Source of the DNA: Treponema sp.
GTDB taxonomy: Bacteria; Spirochaetota; Spirochaetia; Treponematales; Treponemataceae
DNA: 51,462 nt
Direction of reading: 5' to 3'
Assembly: GCA_022640795.1 (NCBI GenBank)
Contig: JALCCK010000012.1
Location: forward strand, 1 to 51,462
Shown in pieces: positions 33,308 through 42,026 of this stretch. The first letter of the stretch is position 1. Each line of letters begins with the position of its first letter. The notes under the pieces were generated by a model. That model saw nothing but the letters and a program-made list of their open reading frames with translations. It searched no databases and was not told the origin of the DNA. A program made the position numbers and the translations under genes.

Positions 33308-34497
33308 TACTGTTTTTCGCAGCTTGTTTCGTCCGGAACTGTCGGAACACAAACCTTTCCTTTCCAGAGTATTTTGGGGTAGACAATAATACCGAGCCGT
33401 TTTTCAAGCGCTGCAAAGCGCCTCATTTCATGGTCGTCGCCGATGACGACATTTATGCCTTTACTGCCGGCTCTGGCTGTTCTGCCGGTCCGGTGAATGA
33501 ATGCGTCGTCATTCTGGGGAAGATCCATCTGGATTATATGCGTTATTCCGCGTACGTCCAGCCCGCGGGCGGAAAGATCGCTTGTTACGAGAATTTTACA
33601 TTTTCCGTTTCTGAATTTGTCGATAGCAGATTTTCTGTCCTTTTTATCGGCCCTGGCATGGAGCGCAATACAATCGCTGCCGCGGAAACTCAATTTTGAA
33701 ACGATATTCTCGACCTGATCGGGCCGTGAGGTGAAAACGATAGCTTTCGACGGTTTTTCTGCTGCCAGAAATTTTCGCAGCGTTTCGATTTTATCACGTC
33801 GTTCCGCATAGATGGCCCAGTGTGTAATAGCTGTCTGCAGAATATTCTCAGCCGGAAGATAGATCGTTTTCAGCTCTTTGTCTGATCCTGTTTTCTGAAG
33901 AACCGCCCTGATGTATTTTTCCGTTTTAGCCGGTATGGTTGCTGATGCTGCCGCTATTTGTATATTGTGGGGCAGGCAGGAAAGCAGCTGTTCCGTCGCA
34001 GCCCTCATTTCGGGTGCGAAAAGCCGGTCGGCTTCATCGAGAACGGCAGCCGACAATTCCGCAGTTTTGAGTTTTTTGAGCCGGATAAGTTCCAGCAGTC
34101 GTGCCGGATTACCGGTTACGACAACCGGTTTCGTTTTAAGAATTTCGCTTTGCCGGCGGAGCGGTGTACCGCCGATAAGCAGCGCCGCCCTGAGATTGGA
34201 AACGGATTTTACGGTCGTATTTATCTGTGACGCAAGTTCATACGTCGGAGCTACGATCAGTAAATTAACATTTTTTGGAGCAGAAACCTGCTTTTCGATA
34301 GTTTGTATAAGTGGCAGCAGATACGCCAGGGTTTTACCTGTTCCCGTATCGGACTGAAAAATAACGTTATGGCCGTGTGCAATCTCGGGAATAACAGCCG
34401 CCTGTACTGCAGTCGGAATTGAAATTTCCAGTGCTGAAAGTCTGTCTGTATATTCTGGCGCAATTCCCAGCGCAGAGAATTGGTGTATAGTACTCAT
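33307..34497 (-). CDS. DEAD-box RNA helicase
   Basis: A 396-residue ATP-dependent RNA helicase of the SF2 DEAD-box family, probably acting in ribosome assembly or RNA decay. Motif I TGTGKT is at 51-56, motif II DEAD at 154-157, motif III SAT near 188, and the motif V and VI stretches are TSDLSARGLDVRGI and HRTGRTARAG. Motif Ia is APTYELA instead of PTRELA, and motif Ib is TGNPARLLEL instead of the TPGR form. It has no long C-terminal tail. There is no Shine-Dalgarno site. A TATATT box ends 6 bases before the ATG, in a symmetric divergent promoter shared with the glycosyltransferase gene, so the message is probably leaderless. Confidence 0.95.
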   Translation of the reverse strand: MSTIHQFSALGIAPEYTDRLSALEISIPTAVQAAVIPEIAHGHNVIFQSDTGTGKTLAYLLPLIQTIEKQVSAPKNVNLLIVAPTYELASQINTTVKSVSNLRAALLIGGTPLRRQSEILKTKPVVVTGNPARLLELIRLKKLKTAELSAAVLDEADRLFAPEMRAATEQLLSCLPHNIQIAAASATIPAKTEKYIRAVLQKTGSDKELKTIYLPAENILQTAITHWAIYAERRDKIETLRKFLAAEKPSKAIVFTSRPDQVENIVSKLSFRGSDCIALHARADKKDRKSAIDKFRNGKCKILVTSDLSARGLDVRGITHIIQMDLPQNDDAFIHRTGRTARAGSKGINVVIGDDHEMRRFAALEKRLGIIVYPKILWKGKVCVPTVPDETSCEKQ

Positions 34498-34505
34498 AAA
34501 AAAAA

Positions 34506-34534
34506 TATAGCATAGAAATGATAACTATGCTATA
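34506..34534. promoter_or_regulatory. Symmetric inverted repeat forming a divergent promoter
   Basis: TATAGCATAG (34506-34515) and its exact reverse complement CTATGCTATA (34525-34534) flank a 9-base centre. The right arm starts the plus-strand box TATAAT (34531-34536), 8 bases before the glycosyltransferase ATG. The left arm gives the minus-strand box TATATT (34504-34509), 6 bases before the helicase ATG. Each arm also lies at the -35 position (TAGCAT) of the opposite promoter. A single bound regulator could control both genes. Confidence 0.6.
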
Positions 34535-34544
34535 ATCTCTCACT

Positions 34545-35669
34545 ATGAAAATCGGAATTGATACATTCGGTTGTGATCACGGTCGTTCCGGACTCGGTTC
34601 ATATCTGCAGTCCCTGGTAGCGGCGCTGCCGGCCGATTCTGACATACATTATGAATTATTCGGTGCCGAAATGGACCGGTATACGTACAATTCCGAGACG
34701 GAATCGACTTTTTTTGCCGTAAATGTGCCTGACAGTCTTGGGGCTGAACGTTTCTGGCATCAGTATCTGTTTAATAAATTCTGCCGGAAAAGAAGTTACG
34801 ATGCGGTTCTTTTCCCAGCCGTTGTCAGGAACATGTCTTTAAAGCTCAAGGTACCGGGAATAGCAGTGGTGAACGACGTTATTTCTGCACTCATAAGATC
34901 CGGAACCGACTCCTGGCTGAAAAAATTACTAAAAAAGGGCCTCAAAAATGCTGACTGCATTATAGCGGCGAGTAACTATATAAAGCAGGATTTAATACGT
35001 CTTGGAATAGCAGCTGAAAAGATTTCGGTCATTTACAACGGTATTGATCACAGTTTTTTCTTCCAGCGTCCGTTCCTTGATACCGGGTCCGGTATTGTCG
35101 ACGTCAAACCGTTCGCCATCAAACGACCGTATTTCATTTATCCTTCCCGTACGCAGGGACCTTCCAAAAAACATATAGAACTGATAACCGCGTTCCAGAA
35201 ATTTAAACAGAAAACGCAGCTGCCGCACCGGCTTGTCCTTGCCGGCAGCGACGGCCCGTATGCCGAAGAGGTTAAACAGGCGGCTTTAAAATCCTCTGCT
35301 GCTTCCGATATTTTCCTGACCGGCTATTTTCCGCATGAAAGTCTTCCGTTTTTATATTCGGGTGCTGAAGCCTGTGTTTTCCCGTCTGTTTATGAAGGTG
35401 TTGGGCTTCCGGTCCTGGAGGCAATGGCATCCGGTATTCCCGTTGCCTGTTCGTCCTCCGGTTCACTGCCGGAAATTTCGGGTGGAAATGCAGCCTTTTT
35501 CGATTCGGATAATACAGACGAGATTGAAGCTGCGCTTGAAAGAATTGTGCTGGACAAGGCTTTTCGGGAAAAATTGATAAAAGACGGAACTGAATGGGTA
35601 AGCAGATTCAGCTGGAAAACGACTGCTGCAGAAACATTAAAATTGATAAAACGATATGCTGAGCGATAA
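34545..35669 (+). CDS. Glycosyltransferase family 4 (GT-B, GT1 group)
   Basis: A 374-residue retaining glycosyltransferase with two Rossmann-like lobes. The N-terminal lobe opens MKIGIDTFGCDHGRSGLGSY, an acceptor-side loop of the family. The C-terminal lobe has the donor-binding EX7E-type motif SVYEGVGLPVLEAMASGIPV (about residues 284-303), followed by SSSGSLPEIS. It would transfer a sugar from a nucleotide sugar in the cytoplasm during glycan, lipid or protein glycosylation. Donor and acceptor are unknown. There is no Shine-Dalgarno sequence, and the predicted transcript starts at or next to the ATG. It ends before a bidirectional terminator shared with clpX. Confidence 0.9.
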   Translation: MKIGIDTFGCDHGRSGLGSYLQSLVAALPADSDIHYELFGAEMDRYTYNSETESTFFAVNVPDSLGAERFWHQYLFNKFCRKRSYDAVLFPAVVRNMSLKLKVPGIAVVNDVISALIRSGTDSWLKKLLKKGLKNADCIIAASNYIKQDLIRLGIAAEKISVIYNGIDHSFFFQRPFLDTGSGIVDVKPFAIKRPYFIYPSRTQGPSKKHIELITAFQKFKQKTQLPHRLVLAGSDGPYAEEVKQAALKSSAASDIFLTGYFPHESLPFLYSGAEACVFPSVYEGVGLPVLEAMASGIPVACSSSGSLPEISGGNAAFFDSDNTDEIEAALERIVLDKAFREKLIKDGTEWVSRFSWKTTAAETLKLIKRYAER

Positions 35670-35685
35670 GCAGTTATTTCATAAA

Positions 35686-35720
35686 AAAAACAGCGGATAC
35701 GACAGGCATCCGCTGTTTTT
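35686..35720. terminator. Bidirectional rho-independent terminator
   Basis: A 13-bp perfect stem (35686-35698 with 35708-35720, 9-base loop), with A-run on one side and T-run on the other. It works for the glycosyltransferase on the plus strand and for the clpP-clpX transcript on the minus strand. Confidence 0.85.
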
Positions 35721-35734
35721 CTGTACCGGAGAAA

Positions 35735-36994
35735 TCAGGCTGTTTTTTGTTCTATTAAAAGAGTCTTGAGATTAAGCGCTTTTTTCTGCTCCACGATTTC
35801 TTTCGTAACCGTAAGTTTCTTTTTCCCTTTGATGCTGGGAACTTCGAACATGATATCCATAAGAATCTTTTCAACGATTGATCTCAGCCCGCGGGCACCG
35901 GTTTTCTGCATGACAGCTATTTCAGCGATTGCCTCAATCGCTTCGTCGGTAAAATCAAGCGCAACGTCGTCGATGGCAAAAGATGCCGTAAACTGCTTCG
36001 TTATCGCATTCTTCGGCTGTGTCAGAATAGAGACCAGATCTTCTTTGTGCAGCTCCTTGAGCGCTACCGTAATCGGCATACGTCCGATCAGTTCAGGAAT
36101 AAGTCCGAATTTGACCAGATCGTCAGGGGTAACTTTATTCAGAAGATCCATCCGTTCATCGTCAGTCATGGAACCGACTTTTGACCCGAATCCCATACTG
36201 TGTTCGTTCGTCCGCTGTTCAATTATTTTATCGAGCCCGACAAACGCTCCGCCCAGTATGAACAGAATATTTGACGTATCGATTTCAAGCATTTCCTGAT
36301 TCGGGTGCTTTCTGCCGCCCTGCGGTGGAACACTTGCAACGGTTCCTTCTATAATTTTGAGCAGTGCCTGCTGGACACCTTCTCCCGAAACGTCACGGGT
36401 TATGGATGTGTTTTCGCTCTTTCGGGAAATTTTGTCGATTTCGTCGATAAAAACGATTCCCCGTTCTGCTGCCGAGATATTTCCGTCTGCCGCATTTATG
36501 AGTTTGAGCAGTACGTTCTCAACGTCTTCGCCGACATATCCTGCTTCCGTCAGTGTCGTAGCGTCTGCAATGGCGAACGGTACTTTGAGTTTCTGCGCAA
36601 GAGTCTTTGCCAGCAGCGTTTTTCCGCTTCCTGTCGGACCGATAAGCAGAACATTGGATTTTTCAATTTTAACATCGTTGTCGCCTTCTTTCGTCTGCGG
36701 CAGCGACATCCGTTTGTAATGATTGTAAACTGCAACCGAAAGAACCTTTTTTGCTTCTTCCTGACCGATAACGTACTGGTCGAGATAGCTTTTGAACTCT
36801 TTCGGAGACGGAATTTCATCCATTTTTATGGGCGTAAGCGCTCTGTTTTCCTGTTCAAGTATACTCTGGCAGACAGCTACGCATTGATCGCAGATAAAAA
36901 TGTTACCTGACGGCGCCGCAACCAGATGGCGCGATTCATCTGCCGGCTTCCCGCAGAATGAACATATTTGTGCATCGCTTCTGAATCCTCTCAT
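35735..36994 (-). CDS. clpX: ATP-dependent Clp protease, ATPase subunit ClpX
   Basis: A 419-residue AAA+ unfoldase that recognises tagged proteins and feeds them into ClpP. The N-terminal zinc-binding domain has Cys11, Cys14, Cys35 and Cys38 (CSFC, CDQC). Walker A GPTGSGKT is at 119-126 and Walker B VFIDEIDK further on. The GYVGEDVE pore loop and the IGF-type loop region for ClpP docking are present, as is the sensor-2 domain with GARGLRS. The ATG overlaps the clpP stop by one base (TAATG), so the two are translationally coupled in the standard order. Confidence 0.98.
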   Translation of the reverse strand: MRGFRSDAQICSFCGKPADESRHLVAAPSGNIFICDQCVAVCQSILEQENRALTPIKMDEIPSPKEFKSYLDQYVIGQEEAKKVLSVAVYNHYKRMSLPQTKEGDNDVKIEKSNVLLIGPTGSGKTLLAKTLAQKLKVPFAIADATTLTEAGYVGEDVENVLLKLINAADGNISAAERGIVFIDEIDKISRKSENTSITRDVSGEGVQQALLKIIEGTVASVPPQGGRKHPNQEMLEIDTSNILFILGGAFVGLDKIIEQRTNEHSMGFGSKVGSMTDDERMDLLNKVTPDDLVKFGLIPELIGRMPITVALKELHKEDLVSILTQPKNAITKQFTASFAIDDVALDFTDEAIEAIAEIAVMQKTGARGLRSIVEKILMDIMFEVPSIKGKKKLTVTKEIVEQKKALNLKTLLIEQKTA

Positions 36995-37596
36995 TATTTT
37001 TTCCTCCCCGGCATAATATTGTCTACAATGCCGTAGTCAAGCGCTTCCTGCGGAGTCATAAAAAAGTCCCGCTCCAGATCAGGTGCAACTTCTTCCGGTT
37101 TCTTTTTGGTATGGGAAGCGAAATACTCGATAACAAGTTTTTTCAACCGGACTATTTCTTTTGCCTGAATGGCTATATCGCTTTCCTGTCCTTCAACGCC
37201 GCCCCACGGCTGATGGATCATAATCCGCGAAGAGGGAAGTGCATACCGTTTTCCGTCGCTTCCGCCGGCAAGAAGAACAGCTCCCATGCTTGCAGCCTGT
37301 CCGAGACAGATTGTCTGTACGTCACATTTGACATACTGCATGGTGTCATAGATTGCCAGACCTGCCGTAACGGAGCCTCCCGGAGAATTGATATACATAC
37401 TGATATCCTTGTCCGGATTTTCCGATTCGAGATACAGTATCTGTGCAACTACAAGATCCGCCGTGACGTCATTGATTTCACCGTCGACAAAAATAATACG
37501 GTCCTTCAAGAGTCTGGAATAAATATCGTAAGAGCGTTCTCCGTTACCGCTGCGTTCAACAACGTACGGTACGAGCGTATTCATTTTTTCGTCCAT
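36994..37596 (-). CDS. clpP: ATP-dependent Clp protease, proteolytic subunit ClpP
   Basis: A 200-residue serine protease that forms the two-ring proteolytic chamber used by ClpX. The triad is Ser103 (in GQAASMGA), His128 (in MIHQPWGG) and Asp177, each five positions later than in the E. coli numbering, so the active site is intact. AAGGA lies about 8 bases before the ATG. An inner ATG at 37584 is possible. A terminator separates it from tig, so clpP-clpX probably also has its own promoter in that gap. Confidence 0.98.
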   Translation of the reverse strand: MDEKMNTLVPYVVERSGNGERSYDIYSRLLKDRIIFVDGEINDVTADLVVAQILYLESENPDKDISMYINSPGGSVTAGLAIYDTMQYVKCDVQTICLGQAASMGAVLLAGGSDGKRYALPSSRIMIHQPWGGVEGQESDIAIQAKEIVRLKKLVIEYFASHTKKKPEEVAPDLERDFFMTPQEALDYGIVDNIMPGRKK

Positions 37597-37631
37597 AAAG
37601 CCATCCTTCTATTTTAAACTACCATAAATCC

Positions 37632-37667
37632 AAAAAAAAGAGAATGCCCGTCAGGAACATTCTCTTT
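37632..37667 (-). terminator. Terminator between tig and clpP
   Basis: A 10-bp perfect stem (37637-37646 with 37658-37667, 11-base loop), followed on the minus strand by eight T. It would limit read-through from tig into clpP-clpX and so uncouple their expression. Confidence 0.75.
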
Positions 37668-37687
37668 CTGCAGAATTCTAAACTGTT

Positions 37688-39046
37688 TTATTGTGCATTT
37701 TTGAAGAGGTCAGCGAAGGCTGTCTTTTCGCCTTTGACGACTTTTACTTCTTTGAACAATTCGTCATACAGTTTTTGTTCCTTTGCGTCATCTATAAGAT
37801 ACTCTTTTGAACGCGGGTCCGCATAGCGTTTTTTCACATCTTCAACAGAAATTCCGTTATCTTCCGCTATTTTTGCATATTGTGCTTCTATTTCTTCCGG
37901 TGTTACGGAAATGTTCCGGTCTCTCATGAGACTGTCGATAACGATTCTGCTTTTAAGCATCTTTTCACTGTCACCGGTCCATTCTTTCAGCATATCTTCT
38001 TTTTTGGAACCTGATGACGACAGCATTTTTTCAAGTTCTTCCGGTGTTGTCTGAAACTGCTGGGCCATCATCTTCCAGCGGCCGTCAAGCTCTGCCTTCA
38101 GCATACTTTCCGGAATATCGAACGGTGTTCGTTCTACAAGCTGCGCAACAAGATCGTTGCTCTTGAGCTCTTTAACCCGTTTATCTTTCGCATGTTCCAT
38201 ATTTTTCGTGATATCGGCTTTAAGATCGTCGAGCGTCTTGTATTTTTCGTTGACATCCTGAGCCAGATCGTCGTCCAGAGCCGGCAGGTTGCGTATCTTT
38301 ATTGCCGTCACCGTTACGCTGATTTTCTTTGTTTTTCCGGCGAGTTCTTTATCTGCATCGTCTTTCTTGTATTTCTTGGTAAATTCTTTTGTTTCGTCTT
38401 TTTTCATGCCGATGATGTCGTCATCTATTTTATAGATATTTTCACCGGTGCCGACAGTAAAGACAAAGTCTTCGCGTTTTGATCCGTCGATTATTTTTCC
38501 GTCGTCGTCCAGTTCGCTGTAATTTATGGTAACGATATTTCCTTTTTCAACCTTTTCATCAGCCTTTCTGTCCATGACAACGGCGTTGCGTTCCTGAATT
38601 GCTTTCAGTTCGTCCTGAAGTTCTTTATCTCCGACGGTAACCTGCGGTTCTTTTACCGTTATACCGCTGAAATCTTTTACGGAAACTTTCGGGAATGTAT
38701 CGTAGGTAACAGAGAACGTCAGATCCTTCGTAATGTCAATATCGGGCATTTTTTCCATAACGGGCTGGGCATACGGAAGCGGCCGGTATTCAGTTTCACT
38801 TTCAAATGCTTCATTAAGGGCTGTGTCGATAAGATTGCCGGCGACATCGGCTTTAAGTGAATCGCCAAGTTTTCGTTCAAGAATATTTTCAGGAACGTGC
38901 CCCTTTCTGAATCCCGGCAGCTGTACAGATTTTGCATATTTTGCGAGAGTTTCTTTATAGCCTTTTTCTACATCTTCTTTTGCGATGGTGACCGTCAGTT
39001 TAACTGCGGATTTTTCCAGTTTCGTAAATTCTTTGGTTAATTTCAC
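37688..39046 (-). CDS. tig: Trigger factor (ribosome-associated chaperone)
   Basis: A 452-residue chaperone that meets nascent chains at the ribosome exit. The N-terminal ribosome-binding domain contains the signature PGFRKGHVPENI (about 44-55, variant of GFRxGKxP). The central FKBP-type peptidyl-prolyl isomerase-like domain covers about 150-245, and the helical substrate-binding C-terminal domain runs to the end. The start codon is GTG (39046), with AAGGGG 8 bases upstream. It lies upstream of clpP-clpX in the usual bacterial order and downstream of the tRNA-Leu/Gly/Gly cluster, separated by a weak terminator. Confidence 0.97.
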   Translation of the reverse strand: MKLTKEFTKLEKSAVKLTVTIAKEDVEKGYKETLAKYAKSVQLPGFRKGHVPENILERKLGDSLKADVAGNLIDTALNEAFESETEYRPLPYAQPVMEKMPDIDITKDLTFSVTYDTFPKVSVKDFSGITVKEPQVTVGDKELQDELKAIQERNAVVMDRKADEKVEKGNIVTINYSELDDDGKIIDGSKREDFVFTVGTGENIYKIDDDIIGMKKDETKEFTKKYKKDDADKELAGKTKKISVTVTAIKIRNLPALDDDLAQDVNEKYKTLDDLKADITKNMEHAKDKRVKELKSNDLVAQLVERTPFDIPESMLKAELDGRWKMMAQQFQTTPEELEKMLSSSGSKKEDMLKEWTGDSEKMLKSRIVIDSLMRDRNISVTPEEIEAQYAKIAEDNGISVEDVKKRYADPRSKEYLIDDAKEQKLYDELFKEVKVVKGEKTAFADLFKNAQ

Positions 39047-39074
39047 GCTGGTATCCCCTTGAAAAATAATAAAG

Positions 39075-39107
39075 TAAAAAAAAACGATTCAGATTGCTCC
39101 AAATCGC
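39075..39107 (-). terminator. Probable terminator of the tRNA cluster
   Basis: On the minus strand a 6-bp stem (39102-39107 with 39084-39089, including a G-T pair) is followed by a run of nine T. It lies between tRNA-Gly and tig. Confidence 0.5.
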
Positions 39108-39116
39108 TTATGTTCG

Positions 39117-39188
39117 AGCGGGAAACGGGAGTCGGACCCGCGACATCCACCTTGGCAAGGTGGCGCTCTACCACTGAGCTATTCCCGC
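39117..39188 (-). tRNA. tRNA-Gly (GCC anticodon), copy 1
   Basis: A cloverleaf on the minus strand with acceptor GCGGGAA/TTCCCGC, anticodon stem CCACC/GGTGG around TTGCCAA (anticodon GCC) and discriminator T, as usual for bacterial tRNA-Gly. CCA is not encoded. Confidence 0.96.
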
Positions 39189-39237
39189 AAAAATAATTTT
39201 GCTCCGTTTGGTTGTTCTGACAATAACTTGCCGCGAG

Positions 39238-39309
39238 AGCGGGAAACGGGAGTCGGACCCGCGACATCCACCTTGGCAAGGTGGCGCTCTACCACTGAGC
39301 TATTCCCGC
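39238..39309 (-). tRNA. tRNA-Gly (GCC anticodon), copy 2
   Basis: Identical in sequence to the copy at 39117-39188, 49 bases upstream of it on the same transcript. The identity extends a few bases past both ends, so it is a tandem duplication. Confidence 0.96.
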
Positions 39310-39325
39310 ATAGTTCCTAAAGTAG

Positions 39326-39405
39326 TGCGAGAGGAGGGACTTGAACCCTCACGCCTCGGGCACTAGATCCTAAGTCTAGCGTGTCTGCCATTTCACCACT
39401 CTCGC
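39326..39405 (-). tRNA. tRNA-Leu (UAG anticodon)
   Basis: A class II tRNA with acceptor GCGAGAG/CTCTCGC and discriminator A. The anticodon loop CTTAGGA (anticodon TAG) is held by CTAGA/TCTAG, with a short variable arm (GCC CGA GGC). It is first in the Leu-Gly-Gly set. Confidence 0.95.
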
Positions 39406-39492
39406 AGATCCACTTCAATTAGAAATTGCGTGGTTTGTTTATATCACATTTCAAGGATCAGTGTCAAGCAAAAATAGCTATTTTCCGGTGAT

Positions 39493-39521
39493 TTGCACCA
39501 TAGACTTTGCCGTCTTATACA
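39493..39521 (+). promoter_or_regulatory. Candidate promoter of the antiporter gene
   Basis: TTGCAC (39493-39498), 17-base spacer, TATACA (39516-39521). The expected start near 39528 leaves a 21-base leader with no clear Shine-Dalgarno sequence. Confidence 0.45.
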
Positions 39522-39548
39522 AAGCCGTTTTTTCTGATAAAGTAGCGT

Positions 39549-41192
39549 ATGCAGTTTTCGGTACTTCTCGTTTTATGCGCGCTGGTTTTACTTGCCGGTG
39601 TTCTTTTGTATAATGTCTCGTTCCGGCTCGGAATTCCTGTTCTTATCGCGTTCATTCTGCTGGGAATGTTTTTCGGTGCCGACGGTCTGTTCAAGATTGA
39701 CTTTTCGAATTACGAAGCGGCTTCTGATATCTGCAGTGCTGCGCTTGCCCTTATTATTTTTTCCGGCGGTTTTTCTACGCGCTGGCAGTCTGCTAAGAAA
39801 GGAGCGGACCGTGCGATACTGCTTTCAACCGCCGGTGTCATTCTAACTGCAGCAGGGACCGCCGCTTTCTGTCATTTCATTGTAGGTTTTACCCCTGCAG
39901 AAAGTTTTCTTGTCGGTTCTGTTACCGGTTCGACGGATGCCGCTTCCGTTTTTTCCGTACTTCGTTCAAAAAATCTTTCTTTAAAGGATGATACGGCGTC
40001 TGTTCTGGAACTTGAGAGCGGCAGTAACGATCCTGCTGCTGCACTGCTTATGTTCATTGCGCTCAGTTTTTTAACAGGAACCGCTTCTTTTACCTTTATT
40101 ACCCGGACATTCATCCTTCAGATTTTTCTCGGAACTGCAGCAGGGCTTTTCTCAGCAGTGGCAGCGGGATTTCTGCTTACAAAAATAGATTTGAGCGGAA
40201 CCGGTTTTGATGCAGTTTTTGTGCTCGGTATTGCGATTTTTGCCTATTCGGTCGCTGTTCTAACTGGCGGGAACGGGTATCTTTCCGTGTATATTGCAGG
40301 AATTTTCGTAGGAAACAGTTCTGTTCCGGGCAAAAAACAACTGGCGAATTTTATGAATGGAATAACAGGACTCGCCCAGCTTCTCGTATTTTTTCTGCTG
40401 GGGCTGCTTTCGACACCGTCGCGTATACCGGAAATAACTTTAGAAGCCCTCGGTATAGCTCTGTTTCTTGCGCTCGTTGCAAGGCCCGCAGCGGTAGTTC
40501 TTTTAATGGCTCCTTTTAAATGTTCGTGGCGTCAGATAGTGCTGGTTTCACTTGCCGGATTGACCGGAGCCTCGTCCATCGTTTTTGCAGTCGTTGCGGT
40601 TACGACACTTCAGACGGGCGGATACCCGCCGCTCGGTTTTGATCTGTATCATATTGTATTTGTTATCGTGCTGTTTTCTATCGGTATAAAAGGTTTTCTG
40701 CTGCCGCGGGCTGCTGAAAAGTTAAACATGATAGATTCCGGCTACGACATTATGTCTATTTTTACCGGATATGAAGATAAGATACCGGTCCATTTCCTTC
40801 CTCTGAAAGTTACGGCACGACATCCGTGGTGCGGGAAAAAAGTCCGCGAAACGGTTTTACCGCCCGGAATGCTGCTGGTACTTCTGATACGAGGATCCCG
40901 GCATCGCATACCCACCGGTGAGACGGAAATTATGGAAGGCGATTATCTGCTGCTCGGAACCGCAAGTGCGATTGATTCCGCCCCCGAAACTTCGCAGGGA
41001 ACAATTGCCTTCGCTGAATACACGGTCCGGCAGGGCGACAGCCGGTGTGGAAAAGATTTGAGAACTGCTGCAGCTGATATGGAAGAACCGCAGCTGGTTA
41101 TTCTTATAAAACGCGGACGTAAAATCATTATTCCGCAGGGCAGAACACTGATTCGGGCCGGTGATATTCTGGTTATCGAAAAAAACAGGTGA
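39549..41192 (+). CDS. Potassium/sodium-proton antiporter with TrkA-C domain (NhaP2/CvrA type)
   Basis: A 547-residue CPA1-type monovalent cation/proton antiporter. About a dozen membrane helices fill residues 1-385, with the core GSTDAASVFSVLR and ELESGSNDPAAALL stretch carrying the paired Asn-Asp expected of electroneutral exchangers. Residues about 390-547 are cytoplasmic, with two TrkA-C (RCK-C) like folds: LPPGMLLVLLIRGSRHRIPTGE and the repeat-like LVILIKRGRKIIIPQGRTLI. These gate NhaP2/CvrA proteins in response to ligands. It should regulate cell K+ or Na+ and volume. The ribosome site is poor. Confidence 0.9.
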   Translation: MQFSVLLVLCALVLLAGVLLYNVSFRLGIPVLIAFILLGMFFGADGLFKIDFSNYEAASDICSAALALIIFSGGFSTRWQSAKKGADRAILLSTAGVILTAAGTAAFCHFIVGFTPAESFLVGSVTGSTDAASVFSVLRSKNLSLKDDTASVLELESGSNDPAAALLMFIALSFLTGTASFTFITRTFILQIFLGTAAGLFSAVAAGFLLTKIDLSGTGFDAVFVLGIAIFAYSVAVLTGGNGYLSVYIAGIFVGNSSVPGKKQLANFMNGITGLAQLLVFFLLGLLSTPSRIPEITLEALGIALFLALVARPAAVVLLMAPFKCSWRQIVLVSLAGLTGASSIVFAVVAVTTLQTGGYPPLGFDLYHIVFVIVLFSIGIKGFLLPRAAEKLNMIDSGYDIMSIFTGYEDKIPVHFLPLKVTARHPWCGKKVRETVLPPGMLLVLLIRGSRHRIPTGETEIMEGDYLLLGTASAIDSAPETSQGTIAFAEYTVRQGDSRCGKDLRTAAADMEEPQLVILIKRGRKIIIPQGRTLIRAGDILVIEKNR

Positions 41193-41258
41193 CAACTGCT
41201 TGCTGCACGGTTCAAATATGATTATAGTGGAGCAACGTTTAAAATTATCAGGATAGTT

Positions 41259-41954
41259 ATGAACGAAATAGAATTCTTTTCTGGTACTTCGGTGTACGAT
41301 GCGCTGAAATATATGGATATGATTTATGGCAGAATAACAGCTGCACAAGAAGACTGGCGTCATGCTGCCGTTTCAACGTGCCCTGACGGCTGCGGGCGCT
41401 GCTGCGTCGATTTCGAGCCGGATCTGCTCGAAAGTGAAGCGCTGTATATGGCTGTCTGGCTTTATTTTAACCGGCGTCCGGTATTCGACCGCCTTCTTGC
41501 AACAGAAAATATTCAGGCACTGAGAAAGAATGCCGGCGAGCATCCCGACGGCTGTGTTTTTTTTGACCCCGATTCGCCGGAACATTGTACAATATATGGC
41601 GGACGGGCACTTATCTGCCGGCTCTTTGGGTACAGCGGTGATCATGATAAAAACGGAGCCCTGCGCTGGCGTCCGTGCCGGTTTATTCCGGACAAATTGA
41701 TGAACGGTATAGAACATCGGACCTATACCCGTCCGGAACTTCAGAAAAAATTTGGCGTGCTCCCTCCGGATATGACTTTTTTTGCATCGGAGGTTCTGTC
41801 AATTTTCCCCGGAAAAAACGGAACGCAGCTTGTACGCAGCGCGCTTCCTGCAGCTGTAAAAAAAATATATCAGTTGCTGAGTTTTATTGCTCCGCCGGAA
41901 CCCGATCATCCGTTCCCCACCGTACCCCGTACTCCCGGCAAATCCGCCGCGTAG
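41259..41954 (+). CDS. YkgJ-type cysteine cluster protein
   Basis: A 231-residue cytoplasmic protein with the putative zinc- or iron-chelating cluster of the YkgJ/CxxCxxCC family: CPDGCGRCC near residues 44-52, then CVFF, EHCTIYGGRALICRLF and RPCRF. These are the expected six to eight Cys in order. The family is common but its role is undefined (metal binding, or redox modification of envelope proteins). AGGAT precedes the ATG. It stands between the antiporter and a phosphatase gene on the same strand. Confidence 0.85.
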   Translation: MNEIEFFSGTSVYDALKYMDMIYGRITAAQEDWRHAAVSTCPDGCGRCCVDFEPDLLESEALYMAVWLYFNRRPVFDRLLATENIQALRKNAGEHPDGCVFFDPDSPEHCTIYGGRALICRLFGYSGDHDKNGALRWRPCRFIPDKLMNGIEHRTYTRPELQKKFGVLPPDMTFFASEVLSIFPGKNGTQLVRSALPAAVKKIYQLLSFIAPPEPDHPFPTVPRTPGKSAA

Positions 41955-42026
41955 TCTGCAGCTGTCCGGAAACGCATATATAAATTCGTTATTTTATGAT
42001 AGAATGCGGCGGTGAGGTACTACAAC

